A DNA stretch of 64,000 nt from Alectoria sarmentosa (taxonomy: Eukaryota; Ascomycota; Lecanoromycetes; Lecanorales; Parmeliaceae), in assembly GCA_009733775.1 (NCBI GenBank), contig WOGZ01000080.1, positions 1-64,000 of the forward strand. The letters run 5' to 3'. The translations under genes were made by a program, and so were the position numbers. Under the pieces are notes generated by a model. It was given only the letters and a program-made list of their open reading frames with translations, ran no database searches and was not told the DNA's origin. Shown here piece by piece: positions 1 to 12,539 of the stretch; position 1 is the first letter of the stretch, and each line of letters starts with the position of its first letter.

Positions 1-151
1 ACGTTTTCGATTACTTTTTCGAATTTTTTCGACTTTTTCGACTTTCACTCTTTTTATTCGACGTTTAAATCACATAACATCTCGAATGAGGGAAATGAAA
101 AAAATGATTCAAACATTTTGATTTTCGAGTTGCAATGCGATTATGTAAAAA
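1..151 (+). mobile_element. 3' internal end of a Ty1/copia element (H0), cut by the window edge
   Basis: This stretch aligns with the bases just upstream of the right LTR of H1 (about 32484-32634) and of H2 (about 59570-59727). All three carry the same short tandem motif tttttcgac, followed by the gttcaaacattttgattttt-like block and gcgattatgt just before the LTR. It is therefore the 3' untranslated tail of a third family member whose body lies left of the window. It encodes nothing visible. Confidence 0.8.
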
Positions 152-164
152 TGTTGAAATGTGT

Positions 165-349
165 TAGCAAGGTTTTCGATAAAAATGAAATTTTTATATC
201 ACGAAACGGCCTTTTTCATATGCGGAAACAAAAGAACAAAAGACAAAAAAACAAATTATATCATTAAGTGTGTGATGATTCTTATATTCTTTATATTAAA
301 AAAATTACGTTATATTAAATGTCAAACTGCCTAATAAACAATCATAACA
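165..349 (-). repeat. LTR of element A (3' LTR on the minus strand)
   Basis: This 185-bp repeat matches 10233-10417 over its whole length with only transition differences that I could see. It ends atcataaca. It contains the recognisable blocks tatgcggaaacaaaag and ttaagtgtgtgatgattctt. It starts immediately after the TSD tgtgt at 160-164. Confidence 0.88.
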
Positions 350-3300
350 ATTGTTTTTCATCGAAAACCTTTCACGTTTTCAAAGGCGATAATGCGCTTG
401 TTAATCGTTTCATTTTATCATATTTTCTTTTAACAAAAACCTTTCTTTTCAGCGATCTTTTCAATCGTAAACGACCTAATATTTTAAAGAAAAGATTAAC
501 GTGTTTTAAAACAATTCGTTTTTTCGATTTCAATGAAATCGAAATTGAACGGAGTGAATCTGATGTTTTGAAATAAGATTTATCGATGTTTTCGAATTCG
601 AGAATTTGATTAAAAACATATAATGAAATAAAAAGATTATTTCTTTTCGTCAAAACGTTAAAGGATTTGAAAAGATAAATGCGAGAACATAAACGAAAAT
701 GTGTTTTAATGATAAAAGATTCGAAATAATAAAATGGGTTTCGAGAATATTTTGAAAAGTAATACGATGTTCAGGTGTTGAAACATTTTATCAACATATC
801 TTTAAAATTAACATTTATTCAAAATCGATAATTCGGATTTTAATGTCGATTACGATGATTTTAAAATCGATTAATTATTCAAATTCTTTAAAACTTTTAA
901 GATTTTTTTTATAATTTTCATATTCGAATATTCTTTTGATCGTCTCAAAATCTTTTTCGTTAAATTCTCGAATAATTTCATTAATTAATACAATAATCTT
1001 TTTCAAGATTTTATATAAAATAAAATTTTTCATTTTCATTTTTTTTCGTTAATTGTCGCGCGTTTTTTTTTATATATTCGAGCGAAGATTTTTTTTCACA
1101 TCGTATTTTGATTTTTAATTTTTAAATACGAAAATTCATTTAACATTTCGCAAAGTTGAATGTTTTCATTAAACGTGATTTATTATTCTTGAAAATGTTT
1201 TATATAAATTCTCGATTAACGATTTTAAAATTTAAAGTTTTTTTTTAAATTTAATTTTCTTATTCTTCGATTTCGAAATAAATTTTTTTAAAATGATTTT
1301 TTTAAAAATCGATTTCGAATTTAATGATTTTATTTTCATTTTGATTATAAAATCTTTAATCGCGTTATTGAAGTCGATTGTTTATAACGAAATTGTTATA
1401 ATTCCTAAAACATTATTTGTTTTTAATTTAATATTTTGTTTTTTTTTCTTTTCATCGACGAAATCTCATTATAATTTGGTTTTGAATTCAATAAATTCGT
1501 TTTTCTTTTTCTCGAAATTGTTATTTTTTTTATTATTTTTTATAATCTTTAATAAAAAAATTATATTCGATTCCGATTTAAATTTTTTATTTTTCGAAAT
1601 TGAATTAAAGACATCGACTTTTTTTTTATTTTTTAAAGATTTAATTATAATATTTAAAAACATTCTTTATAACGTATCTAAACCTTTTATTAAATAAAAT
1701 GTCGATTTATCAATAATGTTAATGTTCGAAATTCCTGAATTTTCGATCGACGAATCATAATCATTGTTTTGAATCGTGCATTTTTATTTTTAATGAATTA
1801 TTTGATTTTTATTTAATAACACATTGTTGATAATATAAATAATATTATATTTCAAATTAACGTTCACATCTTCAATGTCAAAGAATTGATAAATTTCAAA
1901 TGTCATTTAATAAAATCATTTTTTGAAATTATTGAGCGCTTTTAAAACTTTTTCTTTATATAAATAAAAAAAATTCAAATATTTGTGAAAAATTATGAGA
2001 TACGCGACTTTTCGCTCAATTTTAATCAAATTTAATTTTATAATTTTTATTATTTAAACGTCGAACAAATTTAAATCGATTAATAAAAATAATTTTATAT
2101 TATTTGCGTTTGCTTTATTCAAAAATCTGTTAATTTTCAACAATAATTCATTATAATAATATTTTAACATTATTAAATTTTTCTTTATTTATCGCTTTAA
2201 CATTTGCGAGATTATAAATTAAATTTTTTTTATCATTTTCTTCTTTTTTTTATTCCTCGCTCTCTTATTTTTCATTATAATTTTTATCAAAAAATCATTT
2301 ATATATCCTTTTTCGTAATCAATGTTATATAAAAAAGAAATATCGATTAATAATTTAAAAAGCGAATCGAGACGATTATAAAGATCGTTATGAAAAAAAA
2401 ATTTAAAATTTTTAATTTTTTCAATGCGTGAAAAAATATGAAATGTGAAAAACGATTTTCGGGTATTGTAATTCAATATCGAAAAAAAAATGTTTTTATA
2501 TTAAAATTAATTAATAATCGAATCTTTTTATTATTCAAATCTAATTTGATTAATAATAAAAACGATTTTTTTCAAAATAAATTCGTAATTAAAATAATGA
2601 TTTGAAATGCATTTGATTTAATCTTAAAAAACAATTTTTTAAATAATGAAATTCGTTATTTCTTTTTTAACGAATTATTCATTAATAAAAAACTCTTTTA
2701 AATTTATCGCTTTTTGAAATTGCGTTTTCGTAATTTTGAAATATAATATTCATAAATGATATTCGATTAATAAAAAATTTAATTTATTTTATTTACATTT
2801 CAATTCAAAATTATTATTTAAATTAATCAAAACGAAGATTGACGAGAAATTGAAATAAATTTCGCATTTTTAATTCAAATTCATAAAATTATAAAATCAA
2901 AATATAAATTATATAAAATGTGTTTATCAAGAAAAAAATGAAGTGAATTGCGAAATAAAAAGATATTAATCTTTAAAACAAAATTCTTTCGATTTCGAGC
3001 ATCATTTAAATAATAATAATATATGTGTTAAACAAATTCTCATAATTGAAAACCTCATTTTTTTATTTATAAAAGTTTAAATTTATAAATTCTTATTATT
3101 TTCTTTAACGTTCAATTTAATAAAAAAAGATCAAAATCTTATAATTTCGATATTTCTTTCAACATCTTTTAAAAGATTTTTATCTTTTTTTTTTCGAAAT
3201 TCTTTTATCGAAATCTTTTCATATTTTCGATCATAATTCTTTATAAATTTCTTCATTTTATTAAGATTTTTTACATCATATTAAACATTATAAATTAATC

Positions 3301-3500
3301 TTTAATTTTTTCATTTTATCAAATATTATATGATCTTTTCTTTTTAATATGAATCTTTATTTCGCGAATGAATTTCTTATCGATCGATGAGCTTTTTAAT
3401 TTCATGTTTATTTTTGATCATTGATTCATTCTTATCGATTATCGATTTCTAACCTTCTTTTTTTAATTTTCGATATGAATCTTTTTTTTAATATAAATTC
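350..3500 (-). pseudogene. 3' third of element A, product not recognised
   Basis: On the coding (minus) strand this is downstream of the reverse transcriptase and should hold the integrase end and 3' noncoding region. I could not recognise an integrase motif with confidence. The longest minus-strand open stretch, 372-653, is a Lys/Ser-rich 93-codon fragment that resembles nothing I know. The plus-strand open stretch at 1293-1697 is Phe/Ile-rich and looks like an antisense shadow of Lys/Asn-rich minus-strand sequence. There is no sign of a separate element inside. Confidence 0.35.
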
Positions 3501-5559
3501 GAGCATGATAATCGAGAAAATTGAATAAATCTTTTAAATCTTCGAAAATTTTAATTCATAAATTAAGTTTTTTCATTGTTTAAGAATTCGAAAAAATCCC
3601 GTTTTTTAATTGAATAATTTAACATTTTTCAATTTAAAAAGTTTATATTTATGATCAAGTTTTATATATATCTTATCATTAAATTTCATAATCAAAAATT
3701 TATGTTTTTTATCATATTTGATTTTCATTTTCGCGACGACAAAAGCAAAAGAATTAATAATTTTTTAACGATTTTGATTTTTATTATCGATCACATCGAT
3801 TTACCCCTTGATAACGACGTTATTAACATTTATTTCATTATTTAATTTCATTTCATAAATGATTTCATTGATAATCTTTTCTATTAAGACATTGATTGAA
3901 TTATTTAAGATTTTCTTTTAAAATAATAAAAAATTTATTTCATGAAATGTCAAAATAATAAATAATATGAAAACATAATGCAATTTTTATAATTTGATTA
4001 ATTCTTTTAAATTGTTCGTTAATTTATGAATGATAAATTATAAAAATCATTAATTCAATTCTCAAAGCAATGAAAATAACTTTTCAAAAATCGAAAAAAA
4101 ATTTTAAATCGCGATTCGAAATAATGATTCGCGAAATTCTTTAATTCGCAAATTTTTTTAATAACGTTATCATTTATTTTATTACGTTTTAAATTATCTT
4201 TTCGATAACGCTCATTACTCTTTTTAAAAATTTATATATTATATTTATCAAAATGTCGTTTTCGTTTTTCAAAAAAGAGAGAATCAAAATGAAATTTATC
4301 ATAATCATATAAAAATTTATAAACGAAATTATTATCGATTTCAAAGATTCATAAAACGCGTGTTTAATGATTTGATTTAATTAACATTGCGAATAATGCA
4401 ATATATATCTCTTAAGTCTTTAAATCAAATATCTCATATAATAATTTTCGACGATTCGTTTATAAGTTTTATGAAAATCGTCGTGATTTTGAAAATCATA
4501 TGTTAATTCGAACATTTTTTATTTCATGTTTTTAAAAATGCAAAGACATTTTTTAAAATTAAATGAATTGTGATAATAAACGAACTTTTTTCATCACATA
4601 AATTAAATGTTTAAAAATTTCATTATTTTCATAAACTTTTCATTTTTCAAAAAACGATTTCTTTTTCATAATAAAAATTTATAAATCTTAAATCATTTTT
4701 TATCCTTCTCATACGCTTCTTTAAATTTAAATCAATAATCTTTAAACATTTTCATCGAAATGAAAACATAAATATTAATTTCGTCAAATATGTCGAATTC
4801 GTTAATTTCATATTTTTCTTTTCGTTTACGAAAAAGCCTGAAAAAAACATTTAAAATCACGTTTTATTTTTCAAATCTTCATCGCACATCTAAATTGAAT
4901 TGCGAAACATATTAAAAAATTCATATAAATCGTAAATTCATTCGATTCGAAGACGAAAAGAAAAGTGTAATTTGTTATATAATATTTATGATAACAAAAT
5001 GATTCATAAAGATGATCATTTTTTTTTCGAATTTTTGATTCAATATATAAAAAATATTCTTTAACATTCATATCAAAATTACGATTTTTAATTTCATAAA
5101 TCAATATTTCAATTTCGTAGAATTTAAAAGCTTCGATAAAAACATAATAAATTAAATATCGATTTTTAAAAAAAAAGTTTTTTTAAAAATCATCGAAAAC
5201 GTGATATAGAATTATTTCAAATCTATATTTTTTAAATTTATCAAAATTAACATAAAATTAACGTATCAAATCATGATGATAAAAATAAGTTTTCATAATT
5301 AAAATTTTTTAAAAAACCTCAAAAACCTCTTTTTCTTTTTTGATAAGAATTATTTTAATGTTTTTAATATATTTCTTTCGAATTCGATCTCTTTATATAA
5401 ATAAACGTTTAAAAAATTCAATTTTCAAACATTATAATAACTCGAAGATTTAAACGAAATATCACACATTTTTTCGCAATCAATTCATCATTTTTATATA
5501 AATCTTTAAATCTTTTAATGTTTTTGAAAAACACATTTTTTTGATCATGACGACTTTTT

Positions 5560-6370
5560 TCTTAATAATTATAAATTTAAAATTATTTATTTTTTAATTT
5601 AATAAGATAACGAATAAATATCTTAAATAAAAAAATTTGAATTTAAAAATGATTTTCAATTTCGCGAAAAATCGAAAAATCGTTTTTAAGTGCTCGAAAT
5701 GTTTTTTCATTATTCGCGAAAAGATAATTATATTATCGATATAACATTTTGCGAAATAATGATATTAATATAAAAATTCGTTCACTTTCCTTTATACATA
5801 AAGAACAAAATTCTTAAATCTCATTATTACGACATTAAAATGTTTCGATTTATTATAAAATACGATAATGAAACGTTAATGATAATTTTTTTTAATTAAA
5901 AACAAATGAAATTATTTATTGCAATCGATCACATTAATGAAATTATATTTTTAAATAAAAGTAACGATGTTTTTTTGAAACGAAATTGAATAATTATTTG
6001 AAATAATAATTTTGTTCAATTTTCGAATATTTATAATCATTTTTTTTTTTCGTTTTAAAATCTTTTTTGAGTTAACATAAACGATTTTATAAATCACAAA
6101 AATCGAAAAAATAAAAAATATAAGTTTTATTAATCAATTCATCTTCTCTTATAAATACATCTTATTAAATTTTTCATTTATTAACTTTTTGATTTCCGAA
6201 ATAAATGAATATATTTTATTTTTCAACTTCGTTATCGAGGATTATTAATTTATGATAATAAACATTTACATTTATTCGAATTCGGATAAATCGATCATGT
6301 CTTCGATATTTTTTCAAATTTTAAAATTTTCCTTCACAATTCGACACATAATATTTACATATTTCTGTTT
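5560..6370 (-). pseudogene. Element A reverse transcriptase (Ty3/gypsy), inactivated
   Basis: Read on the minus strand, pieces of a gypsy reverse transcriptase occur in the right order. They are KYVNIMCRIVKENFK (about 6320-6365, upstream linker), a TPFSF-like stretch near 6100, HFNVVIMRFKNF with Y-V after it (about 5770-5840), and the catalytic block CYIDNIIIFSR (5717-5746), followed by KHFEHLKTIFRFFAKLKI. These correspond to the FNVAVMG.KNSPAYVQR and YVDDIVIFS...HLRTVF blocks of a fungal Ty3/gypsy lineage. The YxDD box reads Y-I-D-N, so the second catalytic Asp is lost. Frameshifts and stops separate the blocks. G1 carries a related RT. Confidence 0.85.
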
Positions 6371-6544
6371 ATCATAAATCATTATTTCATTTAAAAATTG
6401 AGTTTTCAAAAAAAAATCGATTAAAACTTTTTCAAATGTTAATTTCGAATTTAATAAATTCGTGAATTTCACAATTATAGATTTTTTATTTTTAAAGACC
6501 TTTATTATCAAAGAATAACTTTTTAAATTAATTTAATAACTTTT

Positions 6545-9500
6545 TTAAGCTTTATATTTTATGATAATGTTTATTTTTTGATAATGAAAAATCAAAAACG
6601 AATATATAAAATCATTTCGAACATTTATAAAATTAAAACTTATGTTCACAAAATGAGAATACACTTTTTTCATTTTTGATTCAAAAATAAAATCTCGATC
6701 GAAAAGAGGATCTTTATCGCGCAAAAAAATGTTCACAATTTTCATTATTTTAAATAAAATCATTTGTTTACATTTCGAGCGTATAATTTTCCGAATTCGA
6801 ACATTATCTCAAATAATAATTTAAATAAAGATAATGACATTTTCGCATTTTATGAAAATTATCTTTTTTTTCGAAATGTTAATGATTACGTCTTTAAAAT
6901 CGAGAATATTTATGTTAATTAAGAAATTCGTTTTTAAATTATTTATTACGTGAATATCTTTGATAAATTTTACAAAAATTGAAATTTCATCGTTTTTTTT
7001 TTCATAAAAAATAAGAAATTGAATTATTTATTAATGAAATGTTTATTAAAATCAATTCTTCGCAAAGTTATTGAAATTTCATATTTATTTAATTTGAATT
7101 CGAAAAATAATTTTTTCAAAAAAAGTTTATTAATCATGTTTATAAAACATTTCATATTTAAACATTTAAATTTTGATAACGTTTTCATTATGAGATTTAT
7201 TAATTTCATAAAATAATGTTATAATCGAAAAGTTATATCGAAAATAAAAGAAAATAATATCGAAAATTCGATTATATATAACAATCTTGAATTTATGATT
7301 ATAAAAATGATTTCAAATTCTTTTAAAGAATCAAAATCCTTTTGAAAATGCTTTCGAGAATCAAGATTTTTTTAAAAATGTTTTTGAAAATAGGATTTGA
7401 TCTTGATGTGAGCGTGTAATAAATTGTTTAAAAAAAAGTCTTTTTTATAAATATGACATTAAGGTTGTTTTCTTTTCTTTTCAATAATGACATAATACGT
7501 CATAAATACGAATTCAACATTAATTTCGTTATTCTCAAAATTTTTCTTTTTTTTAATAAAAATCTCTTTATTCGCATCGTGGAATTATTTCTCGTTTTTA
7601 TAATATATATAAAAATCTTGATAATTAATATCTTTATAATAACCCTTAAAATCATAATTCTCGTCAAAAAAATCGTTAAAATATGTTTTTTGAGAAACCT
7701 TGAAAGGCGGCATTCTCATAAAATCTTGATTTTCATACGATTTTTGATTTTTATACGACTTTTGATTTTTCTCATATGATCTTTATTAATAAAAAGACCA
7801 ATTATTATAATTCGCGTAATTGTTTTTATAATTTTAACGATAATTGTTCGATTAAGCATTTTTTATTGTAATTATTAATGATTATTTTAAAGCGAATAAG
7901 GCGTTTTTTAATTGTATAAACGATGATATAAGTTTTAATGCTTGCGCTTATATAATTTGAAAAAAAGAAATTTAATTCGATTATAAATAAGTTTTTATTT
8001 ATTCGTTTGATATTTATTATTGAAAATCGTAAATTTATTGAGCGTATTGAAAATATATAAAAAAATTCGATTATTATTAATTTTCGTAAATCGGGTATAA
8101 CGATATCGATTGATAAATATAAGCATCGAATTCATAAAAATTCGACATTATAAAAGAACGTGAAAAAAAATAAGATCGTTATAACGTTTTTTGATATTCA
8201 CTTTATCTTTTTTTAAATAAAGATTTGTTTTTATTAAATCGTTATTTTCGATCTCGTTTTCGATTTCTTTTTTTGTTTCATTTTCAAATTTTCTTTCACA
8301 CATTTTTATATTGTGTTTTCTTTTGTTAATAAATGCGATATTAAAAAAAAAATTTGTTTTCAAGTTCTTTCGTGAATTGTCGAAACGTAATAAAAAAAAT
8401 TAAAAAAAATATCAAAACTTATAAATTCACATTTAAATGATTTCATGTTCAAATAATTTATGTATGTTTATCGAAAATCCTTATTTATATTATATATTTG
8501 AAAACGCTTTATATATAATTTATAAGATTTTTTTTATTCTCGACGTTAATGAGAATATATATTTATTTAATAAATTAATTTAATGTCGAGAACATCGAGA
8601 TTTTAAATCTTTTTTGTAAATAAATAAATGTTTTTTTAAATTTCATTTATAATTATATTATAATATTCTTCTCATCTTAAAAAAGAATGTTTAATTATTA
8701 AAAAAATGTTGTTTTATGAAAACAAATGAAAAGATTTGCTCATATAACATTTTCTTCTTTGATTATAACGTAATTTTTCATTTGTTGATAAAAGAAATAT
8801 ATTTTTCGATATATGTTTTTTTTGTTTATAAAAACAATGTTATTAATATTATAAGATTTTTTCAAATTTGAATAAAAGAATTTCAAATTGAAAGCATAAA
8901 AAAAAATTTCAGAATTTTTTTAAATTTATTTAGAAGATCCTTAAAGTCCTTGCGATTTAAAAAGATTTGTTAAATCGAATATAAATTGAAGGTTATTTAA
9001 GGTAATCTATATAATTTATAATATTATTTATTATATAATAAGATTTATCTTTGAAGGAATAAAAAATAAGAATTTCGTTATATTTCTTTATTCGAAATTC
9101 CTTAATTGATTTTGAATAAAAATTCGATTGTTATCAAAATTGAAAAAATCGATATTAAAGAAATTACGAAACTCGTTAAGATTATTATTATTTTTGATCA
9201 TTTTATTAAAAATAATTCTTCTCGACGAAAAAGAAGAAAATCTCAAATCATCAAAAAATAAAAAAGATGTAAAAGGTGATTTAAATTTTCGAATTGTCGA
9301 CGAGAAAAGTGAAAAAATAAAACGTTTTAATATAAATATAAATTAACGTTATTCTTTTTTTTGAAGAATCGAACTTTTTATATTAAGAATAATCGTTTCG
9401 TCAAGATGAATAAATTCAAATATGAAATCGTTATTAAATAAATTTTCAAAAATTATTTTGTTTTCTTTTTGGGTAATTATTTTGATAAAAAAAATAATAA

Positions 9501-10212
9501 AAAAAATATGAAGCGTTATTTCTATCAAAGATGAATCTTAAAATCTTTAAAAGGTTCGAATTTTTTAATCAAATGTTCGAAAAGCAGTTCATAAAAAAGA
9601 TCGATCAATTGTTCAATTCGATGATCAAAAATGAGATTTTAAAAACGTTGATCGAGTCTTGATATGTTCGTCGATAAAAAAATTTAAAACGTTTTTGTTA
9701 ATCTTTAAAGACCTGAAATTGTTTTTCACGATTTAAGATATAAATCGATAAATATTTTAATTAAAAAGATTTATGAAAGCGTGTTTATTTTGAAAGAAGT
9801 TTTCAAATTAAAAAACGAGAATAATAACCTTTCGAAATATAAAATTTAAAACAAAAATGAAATTCGATATTTTAAATATAAAAATATGACGAATTGAGAA
9901 AAAGAATTATAGAAGAAATTTTCTTCGACGAAGAAAATGAGAAACATTTATTTCACGTAATCGTCTCGAATTATGAAAATCGATAATTCGATCTTGATTT
10001 AAGGTTTAAGATTCGAAATCCAAAATCCGAAATATGAAATTCAATATAAAAGAGAATTTAATATAAGAGAAAATTCAATATAAGATAAAATGAAGATTGA
10101 AATGAGAAATGCTCGTTTTGAAATTCGATTTCAATGAAAAAGAATTTTGATGTTTGAAAGTTGATGGTTATGTCGAAAGATTAATGTTTAAAATTAATGA
10201 CATTGAAACGAA
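6545..10212 (-). pseudogene. 5' third of element A (expected gag/protease region)
   Basis: On the minus strand this lies between the 5' LTR and the reverse transcriptase, where gypsy elements keep gag and protease. Only short open stretches survive, such as 6545-6763 and 8148-8363, the latter Lys/Glu/Asn-rich. I see no CCHC zinc knuckle and no protease triad. Assignment is by position only. Confidence 0.4.
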
Positions 10213-10232
10213 CATTTAGTGTTGTTATCAAT
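10213..10232 (-). other. Putative primer-binding site of element A
   Basis: Directly inside the 5' LTR on the minus strand the sequence reads attgataacaacactaaatg. Its core TTGATAACAACA matches, allowing one G-to-A change, the TTGATAGCAACA found at the same place in element B (43427-43446). A similar ATAACAACATCGAT lies inside the 5' LTR of G1. Position and sharing suggest a common tRNA primer site; I cannot name the tRNA. Confidence 0.5.
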
Positions 10233-10417
10233 TAATAAGGTTTTCGATAAAAATGGAATTCTTATATTATGAAATGGTCTTTTTTATATGCGGAAACAAA
10301 AGGATAAAAGACAAAAAAACAAGTTATGTCATTGAGTGTGTGATGATTCTTGTATTCTCTATGTTAAGAAAATTACGTTATGTTGAATGCCAAGCTGCCT
10401 AGCAAGCAATCATAACA
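10233..10417 (-). repeat. LTR of element A (5' LTR on the minus strand)
   Basis: This is the partner of 165-349 and the same length, 185 bp. It is less mutated: tatgtcattgagtgtgtgat and gccaagctgcctagcaagca keep several G and C that the left copy has lost. The TSD tgtgt follows at 10418-10422, after which the interrupted H0 LTR resumes. Confidence 0.88.
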
Positions 10418-10545
10418 TGTGTTAATTATTTGAAATATGAAAGGTTTGTCGAGACAAAAAAGGTTTGTTAAGACTTAACACATTTTGTATCTAAATGCTC
10501 TATTGCGATTACTTAATCAATCAAGTGTTTCACTTACTTTCAACA

Positions 10546-12241
10546 TAATATGATTAAATTTCAAATAATAATCTGTTGCGTCTGAAATGATGTTAAATAA
10601 AACTTAATGTTGTTATATTTTCGAAAGATGTTAATAATGTTATAAATTTGTTGACAATTAGTTATCATAAACATTTATATAATTATTTTTTGACAAAGTA
10701 TTTAATCACGCTAGTAATCTCTTAAGGTAATTATTTTCAAAATATCTGCGCGAGATAGCATATATGTGATATTAAAATAATCAAAAATTTTTAAAAGATG
10801 CAAATTTCATTAAATGTATAAAAACATTAATAATTAAATTCAAAAATATCGTTTATTTAATTACTTTCGAAATCAATTATGTAAAAAACTTCGCAATCGT
10901 TTATTAAATATCGCAAATGCACTATTTATTCAACTTCATTTTCATCGATCAATCGATTATTAAATCATAATCAAATAATCTCATATAACAAATCGTTTTA
11001 CACTCATTATGAAAAAGTATTCGATTTTAAAAAATAACCTTCATGATCATATTCGAAATTATATATATTAAAAGCTTCTCTTTAAAAAAAGCGATATCGT
11101 TATCAAAATTGATTTAACGTTATTCTTTATCTTTGAATTAATATTTAACGATGCGAACATCGTTATCAAAAAAAAATAAGATTCAATATATGTCCCGCAA
11201 CAACATCTTTCTCCGTTATCAAAAACATTACGATTCATAAATCTAACTTGACGCAACTCTTTATCTCTGAAAAGAAATTTAACGATGCGAACATCATTAT
11301 CAAGGAGAATGTGTTTTCTATTATATTTCTATAAAACCTTTACGAAAAATTCCACGACAAAAAAAACAAATCATTTTCACATTAAATAAAACCACGAAGA
11401 TTGCTCCGCAGCTAAAAACAAAGTCATATATCAATCAAATTTATTAACATTCAACCTCGTTAAAAATAATTATATTTAATACTATCAAGACAGCATATAA
11501 TTTAAATTCGAAAACCCAAATTCATGATTTTCAACAATTATTATATATCAACATCAATAACAAAAAAAATACGATATCAAGCAACATGCGACTCGACAAA
11601 ACCTCGAATATGCTATTTTTAAACGATTTAATTTCATTCAAAATCCTTTAAAAAGTGCGTTTAAGCTCCATTTTTTTTATTCCTTATCATCAAAATCAAT
11701 CGCTTTTTTATCATATCATAATAACGTCACATGAAATCTATCAAGCATAACGCCCTTATTCGTATATATATATTTTCGTATTTTAACATTTTAATAAAGA
11801 AAATCATTAACAAATTCATATCAAGATATGCGATATTTAATTAAGATTTAACGTTTACGATTCGAAATAAACCGAATTAATAAAATCGTATCATTTTATG
11901 ATTTATCTCGTGATTACGATATCAAATTCAATGAATTATTAAAATATTAAATTGCGTTTATAATCATCATTTATTTAATTTTACACCAATTCTCTTCAAT
12001 CTTAAAATCTTATAACGTTATGATATTAAACTCGCGACGAGATTATCAAAAAACGTCTCGATTATAATATCAATATCGTCATCATCATCGAAAAAAGACG
12101 TTATTAAAGCACGAAAAGTTCTTTGTTTTCATTAATTTTTCAATAAACATATATGTATAGCGAGCGTTTTTTATTATAATGATATCATTAATAATAATAA
12201 AAATTTATATCGATCTATAACGATGGGAATTATCACTATTC
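10546..12241. other. Unassigned AT-rich DNA, flank of H0 and H1
   Basis: This 1.7 kb has no partner elsewhere in the window that I could find and no convincing coding region. It is less degraded than its neighbours in places, for example gctagtaatctcttaagg near 10710 and tatgtcccgcaacaacatct near 11190. It contains a direct repeat (separate entry). It may be a remnant of another element ending at the LTR-like segment 12242-12434, or the original chromosomal target. Confidence 0.5.
11112..11303. repeat. Direct repeat pair of about 58-60 bp
   Basis: Two imperfect copies lie at 11112-11169 and 11244-11303. Both end in taacgatgcgaacatc(g/a)ttatcaa and contain tctttatct(c/t)tga. About 75 bp of unrelated sequence separates them. 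Function unknown; the near-perfect 3' half suggests recent common origin. Confidence 0.6.
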
Positions 12242-12434
12242 GAGGAAAAAGATAATGTTATAAGCGTACTCTATTTTCTTTAACATCATTTAGTCTTATC
12301 GAGTTTATCGGTCTTAACGTGATTCAGGGACCTATATATAAACCTCTCTTTCTTTTATATAATCTTTTCTTCTTAGACTTATTATTCTCGTTACATATAT
12401 TTATATGATCTTAAACTTTATACTAATTTTGACA
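12242..12434 (+). repeat. Possible solo or terminal LTR with upstream purine tract
   Basis: A purine run gaggaaaaaga (12242-12252) precedes a segment starting TGTTATAAGCG (12256) and ending TTTTGACA (12434). It contains a TATA-like box cctatatataaacc near 12331. This has the layout polypurine tract, then TG...CA LTR. However, I found no second copy and no target-site duplication (gataa before, ttata after). Homology between H1 and H2 begins at about this segment's right edge, so it may mark the event that removed the 5' end of H1. Confidence 0.35.
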
Positions 12435-12539
12435 TTATAAACTTATTTTCAAATAATGATTATTATAATATTAATTGTTAAATTGCTTTTAGCGAAACAT
12501 TAAATTAAAATCAATAATAAAAATGAGTTATTTATAACA

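Larger units (their letters stand above)
165..10417 (-). mobile_element. Element A: Ty3/gypsy LTR retrotransposon, RIP-degraded
   Basis: Two 185-bp direct repeats (165-349 and 10233-10417) bound the element, and a 5-bp duplication, tgtgt, flanks it inside the H0 LTR. The coding strand is minus: a gypsy-type reverse transcriptase lies at about 5560-6370. At 10.25 kb it is longer than a typical 5-7 kb gypsy element, but I see no second element nested within it. Every frame is full of stops and the interior is very AT-rich. Both LTRs begin TA where TG is expected, a change G-to-A RIP explains. It inserted after H0 was in place. The family assignment is firm; the functions of the outer 3 kb on each side are not. 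Confidence 0.88.
152..10545 (+). repeat. Right LTR of copia element H0, split by gypsy element A
   Basis: The LTR begins TGTTGAAATGTG at 152-164 and resumes at 10418 after the A insertion, ending TTTCAACA at 10545. Rejoined, it matches the 116-117 bp LTRs of H1 (32635-32751) and H2 (52890-53005, 59728-59843), except for a short internal duplication near 10441-10480 in which the aggtttgt motif occurs twice. The duplicated tgtgt at 160-164 and 10418-10422 is the target-site duplication of A. The inner sequence between the two pieces belongs to A. Confidence 0.85.

Noticed and set aside
1293..1697. 134-codon plus-strand open stretch in element A
   Set aside because: Phe/Ile/Leu-rich and opposite to the coding strand of A; it is what a Lys/Asn-rich, T-enriched antisense gives. 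No family recognised.
3330..3400. Integrase SDRDPKF-like block in element A (SSIDKKFIRE on the minus strand)
   Set aside because: The spacing of acidic residues is off by one codon and nothing around it supports integrase, so I did not annotate it.
12256..12434. Calling this segment the left LTR of H1
   Set aside because: It does not match the 116-bp H LTR and has no target duplication. Kept only as a low-confidence LTR-like entry.
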